Below are positions 49,530 through 59,598 of a stretch of DNA of 64,000 bases, piece after piece. The first letter of the stretch is position 1. Every line of letters starts with the position of its first letter. Position numbers and translations under genes: made by a program. Source of the DNA: Leisingera daeponensis (GTDB taxonomy: Bacteria; Pseudomonadota; Alphaproteobacteria; Rhodobacterales; Rhodobacteraceae); assembly GCF_019801465.1 (NCBI RefSeq), contig NZ_JAHVJA010000001.1:558001-622000 (forward strand), in the 5' to 3' direction. The notes under the pieces were generated by a model. That model was not told where the DNA came from. It made no database searches and was given only the letters and a program-made list of their open reading frames with translations.

Positions 49530-51371
49530 ATGGCCGCAGGCATGAAACATCTATCCAAAACCTTTGTCTGGATCCTGATGGGGATGCTGATCGTCGGCCT
49601 TGCCGGGTTTGGCGCGGTGAACTTCACCAGTTCGTCCTCCTCGGTCGCAACCGTCGGCGACGAGGAAGTCAGCATCGGCAACTATGTGCGTGAGCTGCAG
49701 CGCGAACAGCGCGCCCTGCAGGCGCAGACCGGCCAGGCCATGCCGATGTCCCAGATGACTGCCTTCGGCCTTGACCGGGCGGTGCTTGGCCGCCTGATTT
49801 CGCTGGCAGCGCTGGATCACGAGGCAAAAAGCCTCGGGCTGTCGCTGGGCGATGAGAACCTGATTGATGAACTGGCTGCCATCGACGCCTTCCAGGGCGT
49901 GAACGGCCAGTTCGACCGCGAAGCCTACAGCTTTGCCCTGCGCAACGCGGGCCTTTCGGAAAAGGAGTTCGAAGAGGACCTGCGCCGCGAAGCGGCCCGC
50001 ACCATCGTGCAGAATGCAATCCTGACCGGCACCAAAATGCCTGCCACGCTGACAGAAACGCTGACCGGCTACATCGGCGCCCGCCGCAGCTTCTCGTATG
50101 TGCAGCTGAACGCCGCGGATATTGCGCTGACCGCCGAAGCGCCTTCGGATTCGGACCTGAAGGCCTTCTACGAGGCCAACCAGGAGCGGTTCATGCTGCC
50201 GGAAACCAAGGTCATCACCTACGCCGCCCTGCGCCCGTCAGCGCTGCTGGATGAGATCGAGGTGGATGAAGCCCAGCTGCAGCGGCTGTTCGAGGACCGC
50301 GCAGATCAGTATCAGGTGCCGGAGCGCCGCCTTGTGGAACGCCTTGTGTTCGCCGATGAAGAGGCCGCCGCCAGCGCCAAGGCGCAGCTGGAAACCGGCG
50401 GTGCCACCTTCGAAAGCCTGGTTGAGGCCCGCGGCCTGACGCTGCAGGACATCGACATGGGCGACGTCACCATGGGCGACCTCGGAGCCGCGGCCAGCGA
50501 CATCTTCGCTGCAGAGGTCGGCACCGTTGCAGGCCCCCTGCCCTCGGATCTCGGCCCCGCGCTCTACAGGGTAAACGGCCGTTTGGAGGCACAGATCACC
50601 GCCTTCGAAGACGCCAAGCCGGACCTGATCGAGGAACTCGCCTCCGACCGTGCCCGCCGTCTGGTGGAAACCCAGTCCGAGGACATTGACGATATGCTGG
50701 CCGGCGGCGCGACGCTGGAGGAGCTGGCAACCGAAAGCGGCCTGGAACTGGCCCAGATCAACTGGACCGAGGAAACCAGCGACGATATCGCCGCCTATGA
50801 AGGCTTTCGCGCTGCTGCGGCAGCGGTGACCGCCGATGACTTCCCGGAGGTCGCCTTCCTCGACGACGGCAGCCTCTTTGCCCTGCGTCTTGATGAGGTC
50901 CTGCCGGAACGCCCGGAACCCTTTGAAGAGGCCAAAGACAAGGTTTTGGAGGCCTGGCAGGCAGACCGGCTTGCCAACGCTCTGAAGGCGCAGGGCGAAG
51001 CGCTTCTTGCGCAGGCTGTGTCCGCAGGCGGCTTTGCCGAAGACGCGGAGGTGAGCACCGAGAGCGGCCTGACCCGCACCGCCTATATCGACACTGTGCC
51101 GGCCGATCTGGTCAGCCAGGTGTTTGAGCTGGAAGTCGGCGATTTCCGCCTGGTGCAGGACGCGGATTCCGCCGTGGTTGTCCGCCTCGACGCCATCCTG
51201 CCGCCGGAAGCAAGCGACGACATGGCCCTGCTCACCCAGGCTCTGCAGGCACAGCTGGACCAGTCGCTGGCCCAGGAACTGTTTCAGGCCTACGCGCAGG
51301 ACGTCCAGACCCGCGCCGAACCCCGTGTTGACCAGCAGGCGCTCAATGCAGCGCAGGCAAACTTCCAGTAA
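49530..51371 (+). CDS. PpiD/SurA-type membrane-anchored periplasmic foldase
   Basis: 613 residues. One N-terminal transmembrane anchor (about 12-32) is followed by a SurA_N-like chaperone domain (about 40-180), a parvulin-like PPIase region (about 240-360, degenerate) and a second helical part. The sequence matches the PpiD-like 'peptidyl-prolyl cis-trans isomerase' usually located just before trpE in Rhodobacteraceae. It should help outer-membrane and periplasmic proteins to fold after Sec export. The start ATG 49530 has GAGGG upstream; a longer frame begins in the aminotransferase gene and is not real. trpE starts 15 bp downstream, so the two are probably co-transcribed. Confidence 0.88.
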   Translation: MAAGMKHLSKTFVWILMGMLIVGLAGFGAVNFTSSSSSVATVGDEEVSIGNYVRELQREQRALQAQTGQAMPMSQMTAFGLDRAVLGRLISLAALDHEAKSLGLSLGDENLIDELAAIDAFQGVNGQFDREAYSFALRNAGLSEKEFEEDLRREAARTIVQNAILTGTKMPATLTETLTGYIGARRSFSYVQLNAADIALTAEAPSDSDLKAFYEANQERFMLPETKVITYAALRPSALLDEIEVDEAQLQRLFEDRADQYQVPERRLVERLVFADEEAAASAKAQLETGGATFESLVEARGLTLQDIDMGDVTMGDLGAAASDIFAAEVGTVAGPLPSDLGPALYRVNGRLEAQITAFEDAKPDLIEELASDRARRLVETQSEDIDDMLAGGATLEELATESGLELAQINWTEETSDDIAAYEGFRAAAAAVTADDFPEVAFLDDGSLFALRLDEVLPERPEPFEEAKDKVLEAWQADRLANALKAQGEALLAQAVSAGGFAEDAEVSTESGLTRTAYIDTVPADLVSQVFELEVGDFRLVQDADSAVVVRLDAILPPEASDDMALLTQALQAQLDQSLAQELFQAYAQDVQTRAEPRVDQQALNAAQANFQ

Positions 51372-51386
51372 TCAAGGCGCGCACTC

Positions 51387-52898
51387 ATGGCCCTGACCCC
51401 CGATTTCGACACTTTCGCCAAGGCATATGAGGCCGGCGAGAACCAGGTCGTCTACACCCGCCTTGCCGCTGACCTCGACACGCCGGTGTCGCTGATGCTC
51501 AAGCTGACCGGCGCCCAGAAGGACGCCTTCATGCTGGAGTCGGTCACCGGCGGCGAGGTGCGCGGGCGCTACTCGATCATCGGCATGAAACCGGATCTGG
51601 TCTGGCGCTGCCACGGCGAGCGGTCCGCGCTGAACCGCTCGGCGCGGTTCGACGCGGATGATTTCACGCCGCAGGACGGCAACCCGATGGACAACCTGCG
51701 GGCGCTGATTTCCGAAAGCAAAATCGACCTGCCCGACGATCTGCCCCAGGCCGCGGCCGGGCTATTCGGCTATCTCGGCTATGACATGATCCGCCTGGTG
51801 GAGCATCTGCCAGACGTAAACCCTGACCCGCTCGGGCTGCCCGACGCGCTGATGCTGCGCCCCTCCGTCATTGCCGTGCTGGACGGCGTCAAGGGCGAGG
51901 TTACCGTGGTGTCGCCGGTCTGGTCCAGCGACGGCCAGACGGCCAAGGCTGCCTATGCCCAGGCCGCCGAACGGGTGATGGATGCTGTGCGCGACCTGGA
52001 GCGCGCCATGCCCGCGGAAAGCCGCGATCTGGGCGAGGCGCACGAGGTCGCGCCGCCGGTGTCGAACTTCACCAAAGAGGGCTACATGGCCGCGGTGGAG
52101 AAGGCCAAGGAGTACATCCGCGCAGGCGACATCTTCCAGGTGGTGCCGGCACAGCGCTGGACCCAGGAATTCCGCCAGCCGCCGTTTGCGCTCTACCGCT
52201 CGCTGCGCCGCACCAACCCGTCGCCGTTCATGTTCTACTTCAACTTCGGCGGCTTCCAGGTGGTGGGCGCGAGCCCTGAAATCCTGGTGCGCGTGTTCGG
52301 GCAGGAGGTCACCATCCGCCCGATCGCCGGCACCCGCCCCCGCGGTGCCACACCCGAAGAGGACAAGGCACTGGAGGCCGACCTGCTGGCCGACAAAAAG
52401 GAACTGGCAGAGCACCTGATGCTGCTGGACCTTGGCCGCAACGACACCGGTCGGGTGGCCAAGATCGGCACCGTGCGCCCGACCGAGAAATTCATCATCG
52501 AGCGCTACAGCCACGTGATGCACATTGTCTCCAACGTCGTGGGCGAACTGGCCGAAGACAAGGACGCTCTTGATGCCTTCTTTGCCGGCATGCCCGCAGG
52601 CACTGTCTCCGGAGCGCCGAAGGTGCGCGCGATGGAGATCATTGACGAACTGGAGCCGGAGAAGCGCGGCATCTACGGCGGCGGCGTCGGCTATTTCTCT
52701 GCCGGCGGCGACATGGACATGTGCATTGCGCTGCGCACCGCCATCGTCAAGGACCAGAACCTCTACATCCAGGCCGGCGGCGGCGTTGTCTATGACAGCG
52801 ACCCGGAGGCGGAATACATGGAGACTGTCCACAAATCCAACGCCATCCGCCGCGCTGCCGCGGACGCCGCCCGCTTCACTGGAAACGGCAACAGCTGA
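51387..52898 (+). CDS. trpE: Anthranilate synthase component I
   Basis: Converts chorismate to anthranilate with TrpG; 503 residues. The N-terminal half carries the Trp feedback site (LLKLTGAQKDAFMLESVTGG with an 'L-E-S' motif), and the chorismate-binding domain has RIAGTRPRGATPEEDKALE near residue 310, HLMLLDLGRNDTGRV and GAPKVRAMEIIDELEP. The partner trpG is not adjacent but about 1.8 kb downstream beyond a converging gene. No Trp leader peptide was recognised; it lies 15 bp after the foldase gene. Confidence 0.97.
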   Translation: MALTPDFDTFAKAYEAGENQVVYTRLAADLDTPVSLMLKLTGAQKDAFMLESVTGGEVRGRYSIIGMKPDLVWRCHGERSALNRSARFDADDFTPQDGNPMDNLRALISESKIDLPDDLPQAAAGLFGYLGYDMIRLVEHLPDVNPDPLGLPDALMLRPSVIAVLDGVKGEVTVVSPVWSSDGQTAKAAYAQAAERVMDAVRDLERAMPAESRDLGEAHEVAPPVSNFTKEGYMAAVEKAKEYIRAGDIFQVVPAQRWTQEFRQPPFALYRSLRRTNPSPFMFYFNFGGFQVVGASPEILVRVFGQEVTIRPIAGTRPRGATPEEDKALEADLLADKKELAEHLMLLDLGRNDTGRVAKIGTVRPTEKFIIERYSHVMHIVSNVVGELAEDKDALDAFFAGMPAGTVSGAPKVRAMEIIDELEPEKRGIYGGGVGYFSAGGDMDMCIALRTAIVKDQNLYIQAGGGVVYDSDPEAEYMETVHKSNAIRRAAADAARFTGNGNS

Positions 52899-52944
52899 AG
52901 GTCGGCACGCAAGGCCTTATTTTCAGCATTCTCGCCCAAGTCAG

Positions 52945-52965
52945 CGGCGCCCGCACAGGGCGCCG
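52945..52965. terminator. Hairpin between trpE and the converging deacetylase gene
   Basis: Eight-base GC stem (52945-52952 / 52958-52965) with a 5-base loop between two converging stops. T tract is poor on both sides, so efficiency is uncertain. Confidence 0.5.
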
Positions 52966-52968
52966 TAT

Positions 52969-54537
52969 TCACTTGGCCGGCAGCAGCGACTCGAGGCTGG
53001 CCGAAACCGGGGCCAGCGCCACCCGCTCGGCCCTGTCCTGCAGCCCCCACAGGAGCAGCGCCGTAATCGTGTCCGGGCGCAGGCGGCCCAGCATGATCAC
53101 GGCCCCCTCCTGCCCGGCGCGGAACGCCGCCTGATCCAGGAACCGCCGGATGGCCCGCGGGTCCTGGCCGGCACCGTCGAAATCCCGGAACACCACACCG
53201 GCCGGCACGCCGTCACGCAGCGCCAGCTTCTGCACGGTGTTGAGGCCGCTGTCCTGCGTCACCAGGCCGTACCCGGCAGAGGCCGCAACCGCCGCCACCT
53301 GGTCCGCCAGCGGCCGGTTGCCCTGAACGCCGGTTTCCACGCCTTCCAGGATCGCAACCGCCTCCGGCAGCTTGCCGCGCCAGACTTCCAGTGCGGTCTC
53401 CGCGTCCTGCGGCGATGCCTGCCGCGGGAGGTCAGCCAGCATCAGCACCTCGAAACCGGCCTCCCGGCGCGCAGCCATCTTTGCCGCCGCATCCGGGTCA
53501 TCCGGGTCAATGGCAAAGCTCAACGGGTAGGGAAATTCAGCCAGCGCCTCGGCCCCGATGGCACCGGCATCATCAATCAGAACGATCGACATCAAGGGGC
53601 GGTCTTCCGGGTTGAAAAACGGCTCGGAGTTGGCGGTGAAAGGCGTCATGTCCGGCCGGCTGCCGGAGGCCGGAAAACCTGTTTCCTGCTTGTCGCGCTC
53701 GGTGAGCGGCACCACCGGCGTGCCGATTCCGGGCGTCAGGGGGGCTGGATCCGCCGCTTCGGTGCCGCCAGCGGTGTCCCCGGCAGCGGCACCGGTCTCG
53801 GCACCGTTGCCCGCAGAACCGGCCGGCACGGCAGGTGCCGCACCGATCACCGGGAGCGTGATTGCCTGCGGCGCGCTGCCGATATCCGGGGCCTGCACCG
53901 CGCTGCTGTCCGGCGCGGCAACCGTCTTGGGGGCCTGTTCCGGCTCCGGCGGCTCTGCGGCAGCGATATCCTCTCCCGCGGAGCTGTCATCGGGCTCTAG
54001 CGCGGGTTCAGTCGCGGCCACGACGGCATTTTCGTTTCCCGGTGCGGCAGGGGGCGCAGGCTGCACCGCCTGAGGCTGCCGTCCGGCGGAGATCTCCATC
54101 GCTTCCGGTGCTGCCGGCGGCGCGAGCGTCCCGGCCTCTTCCGTGGCAGGCAACAGCCCGACCGCCGGCTTTTCCGCCGGGGATGTGTCGGTTTCCGCCA
54201 GAGCGCTCAGATCATCGCCTGCGGCCCCGGCACCGGGCGCTTCAGGCTGAACCTCGGCCAGATCCGCATCCCGGACCTGATCATTTTCGGGAACGTCCGT
54301 TTCTTTGGCTGCGCCATTGGGCATTTGCGGCGCCTCACCGGGATCATGCGCAACAGGTTCAGGAAGCTCGCCGGCGGCGTCCTGCTCCGGCACTTGCGCG
54401 GCGTTTTCCTCCGCAGGTTCCGGCACCAGGTCCGGCTGAGCCGCCTGTTCCGGCAGCGGCACCGACAAAGACAGCATCGCCAGCCCGCCCGCGGCCAGCA
54501 ATGCCCCGACACTCACGCCGCCCAGAAATCCCCGCAT
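52969..54537 (-). CDS. Divergent polysaccharide deacetylase family protein (YibQ/DUF610)
   Basis: 522 residues: an N-terminal membrane or signal helix (about 7-30), a long low-complexity Pro/Ala/Glu-rich spacer (about 35-290) and a C-terminal NodB-like barrel (about 305-515) starting [19 protein letters not shown]. Divergent polysaccharide deacetylases lack most metal ligands and are often encoded near envelope-biogenesis genes (envC in E. coli). Here it sits alone, converging on trpE. The spacer suggests reach across the periplasm. The start is ATG 54537 with AGAGG upstream; the frame is open to 54672 without a site. Confidence 0.85.
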   Translation of the reverse strand: MRGFLGGVSVGALLAAGGLAMLSLSVPLPEQAAQPDLVPEPAEENAAQVPEQDAAGELPEPVAHDPGEAPQMPNGAAKETDVPENDQVRDADLAEVQPEAPGAGAAGDDLSALAETDTSPAEKPAVGLLPATEEAGTLAPPAAPEAMEISAGRQPQAVQPAPPAAPGNENAVVAATEPALEPDDSSAGEDIAAAEPPEPEQAPKTVAAPDSSAVQAPDIGSAPQAITLPVIGAAPAVPAGSAGNGAETGAAAGDTAGGTEAADPAPLTPGIGTPVVPLTERDKQETGFPASGSRPDMTPFTANSEPFFNPEDRPLMSIVLIDDAGAIGAEALAEFPYPLSFAIDPDDPDAAAKMAARREAGFEVLMLADLPRQASPQDAETALEVWRGKLPEAVAILEGVETGVQGNRPLADQVAAVAASAGYGLVTQDSGLNTVQKLALRDGVPAGVVFRDFDGAGQDPRAIRRFLDQAAFRAGQEGAVIMLGRLRPDTITALLLWGLQDRAERVALAPVSASLESLLPAK

Positions 54538-54724
54538 GCCTGTTTTGCCTCTCAATCGTTTTTCCGTGCTGCGCCGTTCCGGCTTGCCCGGCGGAGACTG
54601 TCTCCGTTCCGCCTTGCATTCGCCTATCCTGCCCTTGACGCTGCCCCGTATCCCTGAACAAGTATGTTGCAACCACTATACTGCGGTGCGCACCCCGCCC
54701 GCCACCCTTAAAAGAGCCCGCAAG

Positions 54725-55306
54725 ATGCTGCTGCTGATCGATAACTACGATTCCTTCACATACAACCTCGTCCATTACCTGGGGGAGCTTGGCGCTGAAA
54801 TGGAAGTGCACCGCAACGACGCCATCAACGTGCAGGAAGCGATGGCGATGAAGCCTTCCGGCATCCTTCTGTCCCCCGGCCCCTGCGACCCGGATCAGGC
54901 CGGCATCTGCCTGGCGCTGACCGAAGCCGCGGCTGAAACCAGGACCCCGTTGATGGGCGTGTGCCTCGGCCACCAGACCATCGGCCAGGCCTTCGGCGGC
55001 AAGGTGGTGCGCTGCCACGAGATCGTGCACGGCAAGATGGGCATGATGCACCACAAGGACACCGGTGTTTTCAAAGGCTTGCCGACACCTTTTGAAGCGA
55101 CCCGATATCATTCCCTGGTGGTTGAGCGCGAGAGCCTGCCGGATTGCCTGGAGATCACCGCCGAGCTGGAAGACGGTACAATCATGGGCCTCCAGCACAG
55201 GGAGCTGCCGATTCACGGCGTCCAGTTCCACCCGGAATCAATTGCCTCGGAACACGGCCATGCGCTGCTGAAGAACTTTCTCGACGTGATGCAGGTGCCG
55301 GCATGA
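54725..55306 (+). CDS. trpG: Anthranilate synthase component II (glutamine amidotransferase)
   Basis: Supplies ammonia from glutamine to TrpE; 193 residues. Class I amidotransferase with [30 protein letters not shown], the nucleophile Cys in [15 protein letters not shown] near residue 79 and the His-Glu pair in GVQFHPESI. No pabB-like fusion. First gene of a run of overlapping genes ending with moeA; its stop overlaps trpD by four bases. Confidence 0.97.
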   Translation: MLLLIDNYDSFTYNLVHYLGELGAEMEVHRNDAINVQEAMAMKPSGILLSPGPCDPDQAGICLALTEAAAETRTPLMGVCLGHQTIGQAFGGKVVRCHEIVHGKMGMMHHKDTGVFKGLPTPFEATRYHSLVVERESLPDCLEITAELEDGTIMGLQHRELPIHGVQFHPESIASEHGHALLKNFLDVMQVPA

Positions 55307-56322
55307 GCGACCAGCTGAAAGCGCTGATCGGCGCTGCCGCAGAACGTTCGCTGTCCCGTGACGAGGCCGAAACCGCCTTCACCCTGCTGTTCGAGGGCGA
55401 GGCCACGCCGAGCCAGATCGGCGGCCTGCTGATGGCGATGCGCACCCGCGGTGAAAGTGTGGATGAATATGCCGCCGCCGCCGCCGTGATGCGCGCCAAA
55501 TGCAACCCGGTGAAGGCACCCGCGGGCGCCATGGATATCGTCGGCACCGGCGGTGACGGCAAGAACACCCTGAACATCTCCACCGCCACCGCCTTTGTGG
55601 TCGCGGGTGCGGATGTGGTGGTGGCCAAACACGGGAACCGCAACCTCAGCTCGAAATCCGGCACCGCTGACCTGCAGTCCCAGATGGGAATCAACGTGAT
55701 GGTCGGTCCTGGCGTGGTCGAAAGGGCGATCAATGAGGCCGGCATCGGTTTCATGATGGCGCCGATGCACCACCCGGCTGTCGCGCATGTGATGCCGACC
55801 CGCCAGGAGCTGGGCACCCGCACCATTTTCAACATCCTCGGCCCTCTCACCAACCCGGCCGGCGTGAAGCGCCAGCTGACCGGCGCCTTCAGCCGCGACC
55901 TGATCCGCCCGATGGCCGAGACGCTCAAGACGCTGGGGGCGGAGCGCGCCTGGCTGGTGCATGGCTCCGACGGCACCGATGAGCTGACCATCACCGGCGT
56001 CAGCTGGATTTCGGCGCTGGAGGAAGACGGCACCATCCGCGATATTGAATTGCACCCCGAGGACGCCGGCCTGCCGGTGCATTCCTTCGACAAGATCGTC
56101 GGCGGCACGCCTGAGGAAAACGCGATGGCCTTCCGCATGCTGCTGCAGGGAGCACCGTCGGCCTACCGTGACGCGGTGCTGCTGAACGCAGCTGCCGCGC
56201 TGGTGGTTGCCGGCAAGGCCCCGGACCTCAAGGATGGTGTGGCGCGGGCCGCGGAGTCGATCGACAGCGGTGCGGCCAAAGCCAAGGTTGAGGCACTGGC
56301 CCGGATCACCTCAGCCGCATGA
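55303..56322 (+). CDS. trpD: Anthranilate phosphoribosyltransferase
   Basis: Joins anthranilate and PRPP; 339 residues. The PRPP-binding [19 protein letters not shown] motif (near residues 84-102, GTGGDG being diagnostic), [16 protein letters not shown] and the [14 protein letters not shown] region are all present. Overlaps both neighbours by four bases (trpG before, ung after). Confidence 0.97.
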   Translation: MSDQLKALIGAAAERSLSRDEAETAFTLLFEGEATPSQIGGLLMAMRTRGESVDEYAAAAAVMRAKCNPVKAPAGAMDIVGTGGDGKNTLNISTATAFVVAGADVVVAKHGNRNLSSKSGTADLQSQMGINVMVGPGVVERAINEAGIGFMMAPMHHPAVAHVMPTRQELGTRTIFNILGPLTNPAGVKRQLTGAFSRDLIRPMAETLKTLGAERAWLVHGSDGTDELTITGVSWISALEEDGTIRDIELHPEDAGLPVHSFDKIVGGTPEENAMAFRMLLQGAPSAYRDAVLLNAAAALVVAGKAPDLKDGVARAAESIDSGAAKAKVEALARITSAA

Positions 56323-56990
56323 CCGAGTTGCCCGCAGGGCTGGGCGCCTGGTCCAGCCTGCCGTTTTTCACTGCCCATTGGCCCGACATCTCTGCGGCAA
56401 TCGCGGAAGATGCGCGTGACATTCTGCCGCCCGCCGATCAGCGGTTTGCGGCGCTGGAACTGACACAGCCGCAGGACACCCGAGTGGTGATCCTGGGCCA
56501 GGACCCCTATCCGACCCCGGGACATGCCCACGGGCTTGCCTTCTCCGCGGAGCCTCACGTGCGCCCTTTGCCCCGCTCTTTGTCTAACATTTACAAGGAG
56601 CTGTCCGATGATCTTGGTGTCATCCGGCGCGATGCAGACCTGCGCGGCTGGGCGCGCCAGGGCGTGCTCCTGCTGAATACCGCGCTCTCGGTCCCGGCGG
56701 GAGAGGCAAACGGCCATAAGTCCTTCGGCTGGCACCATCTGGTGCATCAGGTGCTGGAACTGACGTCCAAAACCCCTACGGCCTACATTCTCTGGGGAAA
56801 TGCGGCGCAAAAGCTTGAAAAACATATCAAACCGGGCGATCACCTGATCCTGAAAACCGCCCATCCTTCGCCCCTGTCGGCACGGCGCGGCTTCTTCGGG
56901 TCCCGGCCCTTTTCAAAAGTGAACAATTGGCTCGCCGCCCGCGGCGAAGATGCCATAGACTGGAACGCAGGAACGGAGGCACAGGCATGA
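56319..56990 (+). CDS. ung: Uracil-DNA glycosylase, family 1
   Basis: Removes uracil from DNA for base-excision repair; 223 residues. The water-activating Asp62 lies in [18 protein letters not shown] and the catalytic His182 in [12 protein letters not shown], matching E. coli Ung positions 64 and 187. The usual GQDPYH histidine is a proline here (GQDPYP), a tolerated variant. It is embedded between trpD and trpC with four-base overlaps on both sides, so it is co-translated with tryptophan genes; no functional link is known. Confidence 0.94.
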   Translation: MTELPAGLGAWSSLPFFTAHWPDISAAIAEDARDILPPADQRFAALELTQPQDTRVVILGQDPYPTPGHAHGLAFSAEPHVRPLPRSLSNIYKELSDDLGVIRRDADLRGWARQGVLLLNTALSVPAGEANGHKSFGWHHLVHQVLELTSKTPTAYILWGNAAQKLEKHIKPGDHLILKTAHPSPLSARRGFFGSRPFSKVNNWLAARGEDAIDWNAGTEAQA

Positions 56991-57799
56991 CCGAAAACGT
57001 GCTCGACAAGATCAAGGCCTACAAGCTTGAGGAAGTGGCCGCCGACAAGGCCGCCAAACCGCTGGAGGCGGTCGAGGCCGAGGCGCGCGAGGCCTCCCCG
57101 GTGCGCGGCTTTGCCGACAGCCTCATGAAGGCCAGCCGCGAAGGCTATGGCCTGATCGCGGAAATCAAGAAGGCCAGCCCCTCCAAGGGCCTGATCCGCG
57201 CCGATTTCGAGCCGGCGGAACTGGCCAAGGCCTATGAGGAAGGCGGCGCCGCTTGCCTGTCGGTACTTACCGACACCCCCAGCTTCCAGGGTGCCAAGGA
57301 CTTCCTCACCCAGGCCCGCGATGCCTGTTCCCTGCCGGCGCTCCGCAAGGATTTCATGTATGACACCTATCAGGTGGCCGAAGCCCGCGCCCTGGGGGGC
57401 GACTGCATCCTGATCATCCTGGCCTCCGTCTCCGATGCCCAGGCGCAGGAGCTTGAGGAAAGCGCCTTCGAATGGGGCATGGACGTGCTTCTGGAAGTGC
57501 ATGACGCCGACGAGCTGGAGCGTGCGTGCAACCTGAAGTCGCCGCTGATGGGCATCAACAACCGCAATCTCAAGACATTCGAAACCACGCTCGATACCAC
57601 CCGTCAGCTGTCCCGCCTGGTGCCCGCAGACCGCACCATCGTCTGCGAAAGCGGACTGTTCACCCCCGGCGACCTCAGCGACATGGCCCGTTACGGCGCC
57701 CGCTCCTTCCTGATCGGCGAAAGCCTGATGCGTCAGGACGATGTGGCATCCGCCACCCGCGCACTTCTGGCCAACCCGCTGATGCCGGGAATGATGTAA
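56987..57799 (+). CDS. trpC: Indole-3-glycerol-phosphate synthase
   Basis: Fourth tryptophan step, ring closure of CdRP; 270 residues, TIM barrel. Motifs are [15 protein letters not shown] with the catalytic lysine, [19 protein letters not shown], and [17 protein letters not shown]. No fused TrpF domain. It starts within the ung stop codon and ends 11 bp before moaC. Confidence 0.97.
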   Translation: MTENVLDKIKAYKLEEVAADKAAKPLEAVEAEAREASPVRGFADSLMKASREGYGLIAEIKKASPSKGLIRADFEPAELAKAYEEGGAACLSVLTDTPSFQGAKDFLTQARDACSLPALRKDFMYDTYQVAEARALGGDCILIILASVSDAQAQELEESAFEWGMDVLLEVHDADELERACNLKSPLMGINNRNLKTFETTLDTTRQLSRLVPADRTIVCESGLFTPGDLSDMARYGARSFLIGESLMRQDDVASATRALLANPLMPGMM

Positions 57800-57810
57800 G
57801 GAGGAGCGCC

Positions 57811-58281
57811 ATGAGCCTCACGCATTTCGACACCAAGGGCGATGCCCATATGGTCGACGTCTCGGACAAGGCGGTGACATCGCGCATCGCCACCGCCGAG
57901 GGCCACATCGCCATGGCACAGGAAACCTTTGACATCATTGCCGAAGGCCGGGCCAAAAAGGGCGACGTGCTGTCAGTGGCCCGGCTGGCCGGCATCATGG
58001 GCGCCAAGAAGACCCCGGAGCTGATCCCGCTTTGCCATCCTCTGCCGGTGACCAAGGTTGCGGTGGAACTGACTCTGGACCCGGACCTGCCAGGCGTGCG
58101 CATCAAGGCGACGGTCAAGACCACCGGTCAGACCGGGGTCGAGATGGAGGCACTGACTGCGGTCTCCACCGCTGCACTGACCGTCTATGACATGGCCAAG
58201 GCCGTCGACAAGGCGATGCAGATCGGCGGCATCCGCGTAACGCTTAAAGACGGCGGAAAATCAGGCAGGTACGAGGCGTAA
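57811..58281 (+). CDS. moaC: Cyclic pyranopterin monophosphate synthase
   Basis: Molybdenum-cofactor step converting the MoaA product to cyclic pyranopterin; 156 residues. Features are [18 protein letters not shown], the active-site [13 protein letters not shown] and [21 protein letters not shown], with the catalytic lysines in [10 protein letters not shown]. It follows trpC by 11 bp with AAGGAGG before its ATG, and moeA begins directly at its stop. The trp-moa order is common in Rhodobacteraceae. Confidence 0.97.
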   Translation: MSLTHFDTKGDAHMVDVSDKAVTSRIATAEGHIAMAQETFDIIAEGRAKKGDVLSVARLAGIMGAKKTPELIPLCHPLPVTKVAVELTLDPDLPGVRIKATVKTTGQTGVEMEALTAVSTAALTVYDMAKAVDKAMQIGGIRVTLKDGGKSGRYEA

Positions 58282-59454
58282 ATGATCCCCGTCAGCGAAG
58301 CCCGCGCGCATTTACTGGATCTGGTTGTCAAGCTGGAAGCCGAAGAAGCCCCGTTGGCAGAGGCCGCGGGCCGGGTGCTAGCCCGGGATATGCAAGCGCG
58401 CCGCGACCAGCCGCCGTTCTCCGCCTCCGCGATGGACGGCTATGCGGTCAACGCTGCCGAGGTTGAACTGCACGCCATGTTCAAGGTGATTGGAGAGGCG
58501 GCCGCCGGCCACGCCTTCGTTGGCCGCGTCGGCGCTGGCCAGGCGGTGCGGATCTTCACAGGCGCCCCGGTGCCCGAAGGCGCAAGTTTCGTTGTCATCC
58601 AAGAAGATGTGACCCGCAGCGGCGATCTCATCACCATCACAGATGAGCCAGGCGGCAACCACAACATCCGCCCCCGCGGCGGCGACTTCACCGATGGCCA
58701 GACCGTCAGTGCGCCGCGGCTGCTGGCCCCGGCCGACATTGCGCTGCTGGCGGCTATGAACATCCCGACCGTCCCCGTCATCCGCCGCCCGGACGTCGCA
58801 TTGATCTCCACCGGCGACGAGCTGGTGATGCCTGGCGGCACGCCCGGTCCGGACCAGATCATCGCCTCCAACACCTTCGGCCTCAAGGCGATGCTCGAAG
58901 GGTTCGGCGCCCGCGCCCGTATCCTGCCCATTGCCCGCGATACCGAGGGCTCGCTCCGCACGGCGTTCGAACTGGCAGAGGGCGCCGATCTTGTCGTTAC
59001 CATCGGCGGCGCGTCTGTCGGCGACCATGATCTGGTCGGCAAGGTGGCGCAGGACCTCGGGTTGGAGCGCAGCTTCTACAAGGTCGCCATGCGCCCCGGC
59101 AAGCCGCTGATGGCGGGCCGAATGGGCGCCGCCGCGATGGTCGGCCTGCCTGGAAACCCCGTGTCTGCAATGGTGTGCGGCCATGTCTTTCTGGCGCCGA
59201 TGATCCGCGCGATGCTGGGCCTTCCGGCGGAAACAGCGCAACTGCGGACAGCCGAATTGGCGGCTGCCCTTCCGGAAAACGGCCCGCGCGAGCACTACAT
59301 GCGTGCACAGGCCGAAAGCGGCCGGCTGACCGCCTTTGACAATCAGGACAGCTCGCTGCTCACCGTCCTGGCAGAGGCCAACGCGCTGCTGGTCCGCCCG
59401 CCCCGGGACCGCGCCCGCGCCGCAGGCGAAAACGTGCAATACCTGCCGATCTGA
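58282..59454 (+). CDS. moeA: Molybdopterin molybdenumtransferase MoeA
   Basis: Inserts molybdate into adenylated molybdopterin; 390 residues in the four-domain MoeA fold. Visible are FSASAMDGYAVNA near residue 48, GAPVPEGASFVVIQED, the phosphate loop and active-site STGDELVMPGG near 175, TIGGASVGDHDLV and GLPGNPVSAMV. Starts immediately after the moaC stop. Last gene of the trpG-moeA run. Confidence 0.96.
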   Translation: MIPVSEARAHLLDLVVKLEAEEAPLAEAAGRVLARDMQARRDQPPFSASAMDGYAVNAAEVELHAMFKVIGEAAAGHAFVGRVGAGQAVRIFTGAPVPEGASFVVIQEDVTRSGDLITITDEPGGNHNIRPRGGDFTDGQTVSAPRLLAPADIALLAAMNIPTVPVIRRPDVALISTGDELVMPGGTPGPDQIIASNTFGLKAMLEGFGARARILPIARDTEGSLRTAFELAEGADLVVTIGGASVGDHDLVGKVAQDLGLERSFYKVAMRPGKPLMAGRMGAAAMVGLPGNPVSAMVCGHVFLAPMIRAMLGLPAETAQLRTAELAAALPENGPREHYMRAQAESGRLTAFDNQDSSLLTVLAEANALLVRPPRDRARAAGENVQYLPI

Positions 59455-59537
59455 AACTGCGCTCTTTTTGCACAATCACTCAAGGCCGCGGCGCGCGCCT
59501 ATGGCAGCTTCCTTGCCTCCGTTCAAATACAGCCATG

Positions 59538-59566
59538 TTGACACAAAACGTGAACATGCGTAGAAC
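59538..59566 (+). promoter_or_regulatory. lexA: lexA promoter with LexA (SOS) operator over the -10
   Basis: TTGACA (59538-59543), 17-base spacer, TAGAAC (59561-59566). GAAC-N7-GAAC (59552-59566), the alphaproteobacterial LexA box on the opposite reading, covers the spacer end and the whole -10, so bound LexA must block RNA polymerase. This is direct evidence of autoregulation. Confidence 0.85.
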
Positions 59567-59598
59567 AAAAGAAAACACGAGGCACGGAGGGAGCGGCG

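Noticed and set aside
52525-54000. 491-codon plus-strand frame from trpE into the deacetylase gene
   Set aside because: It reads trpE out of frame and then the antisense of the Pro/Ala-rich spacer; no domain.
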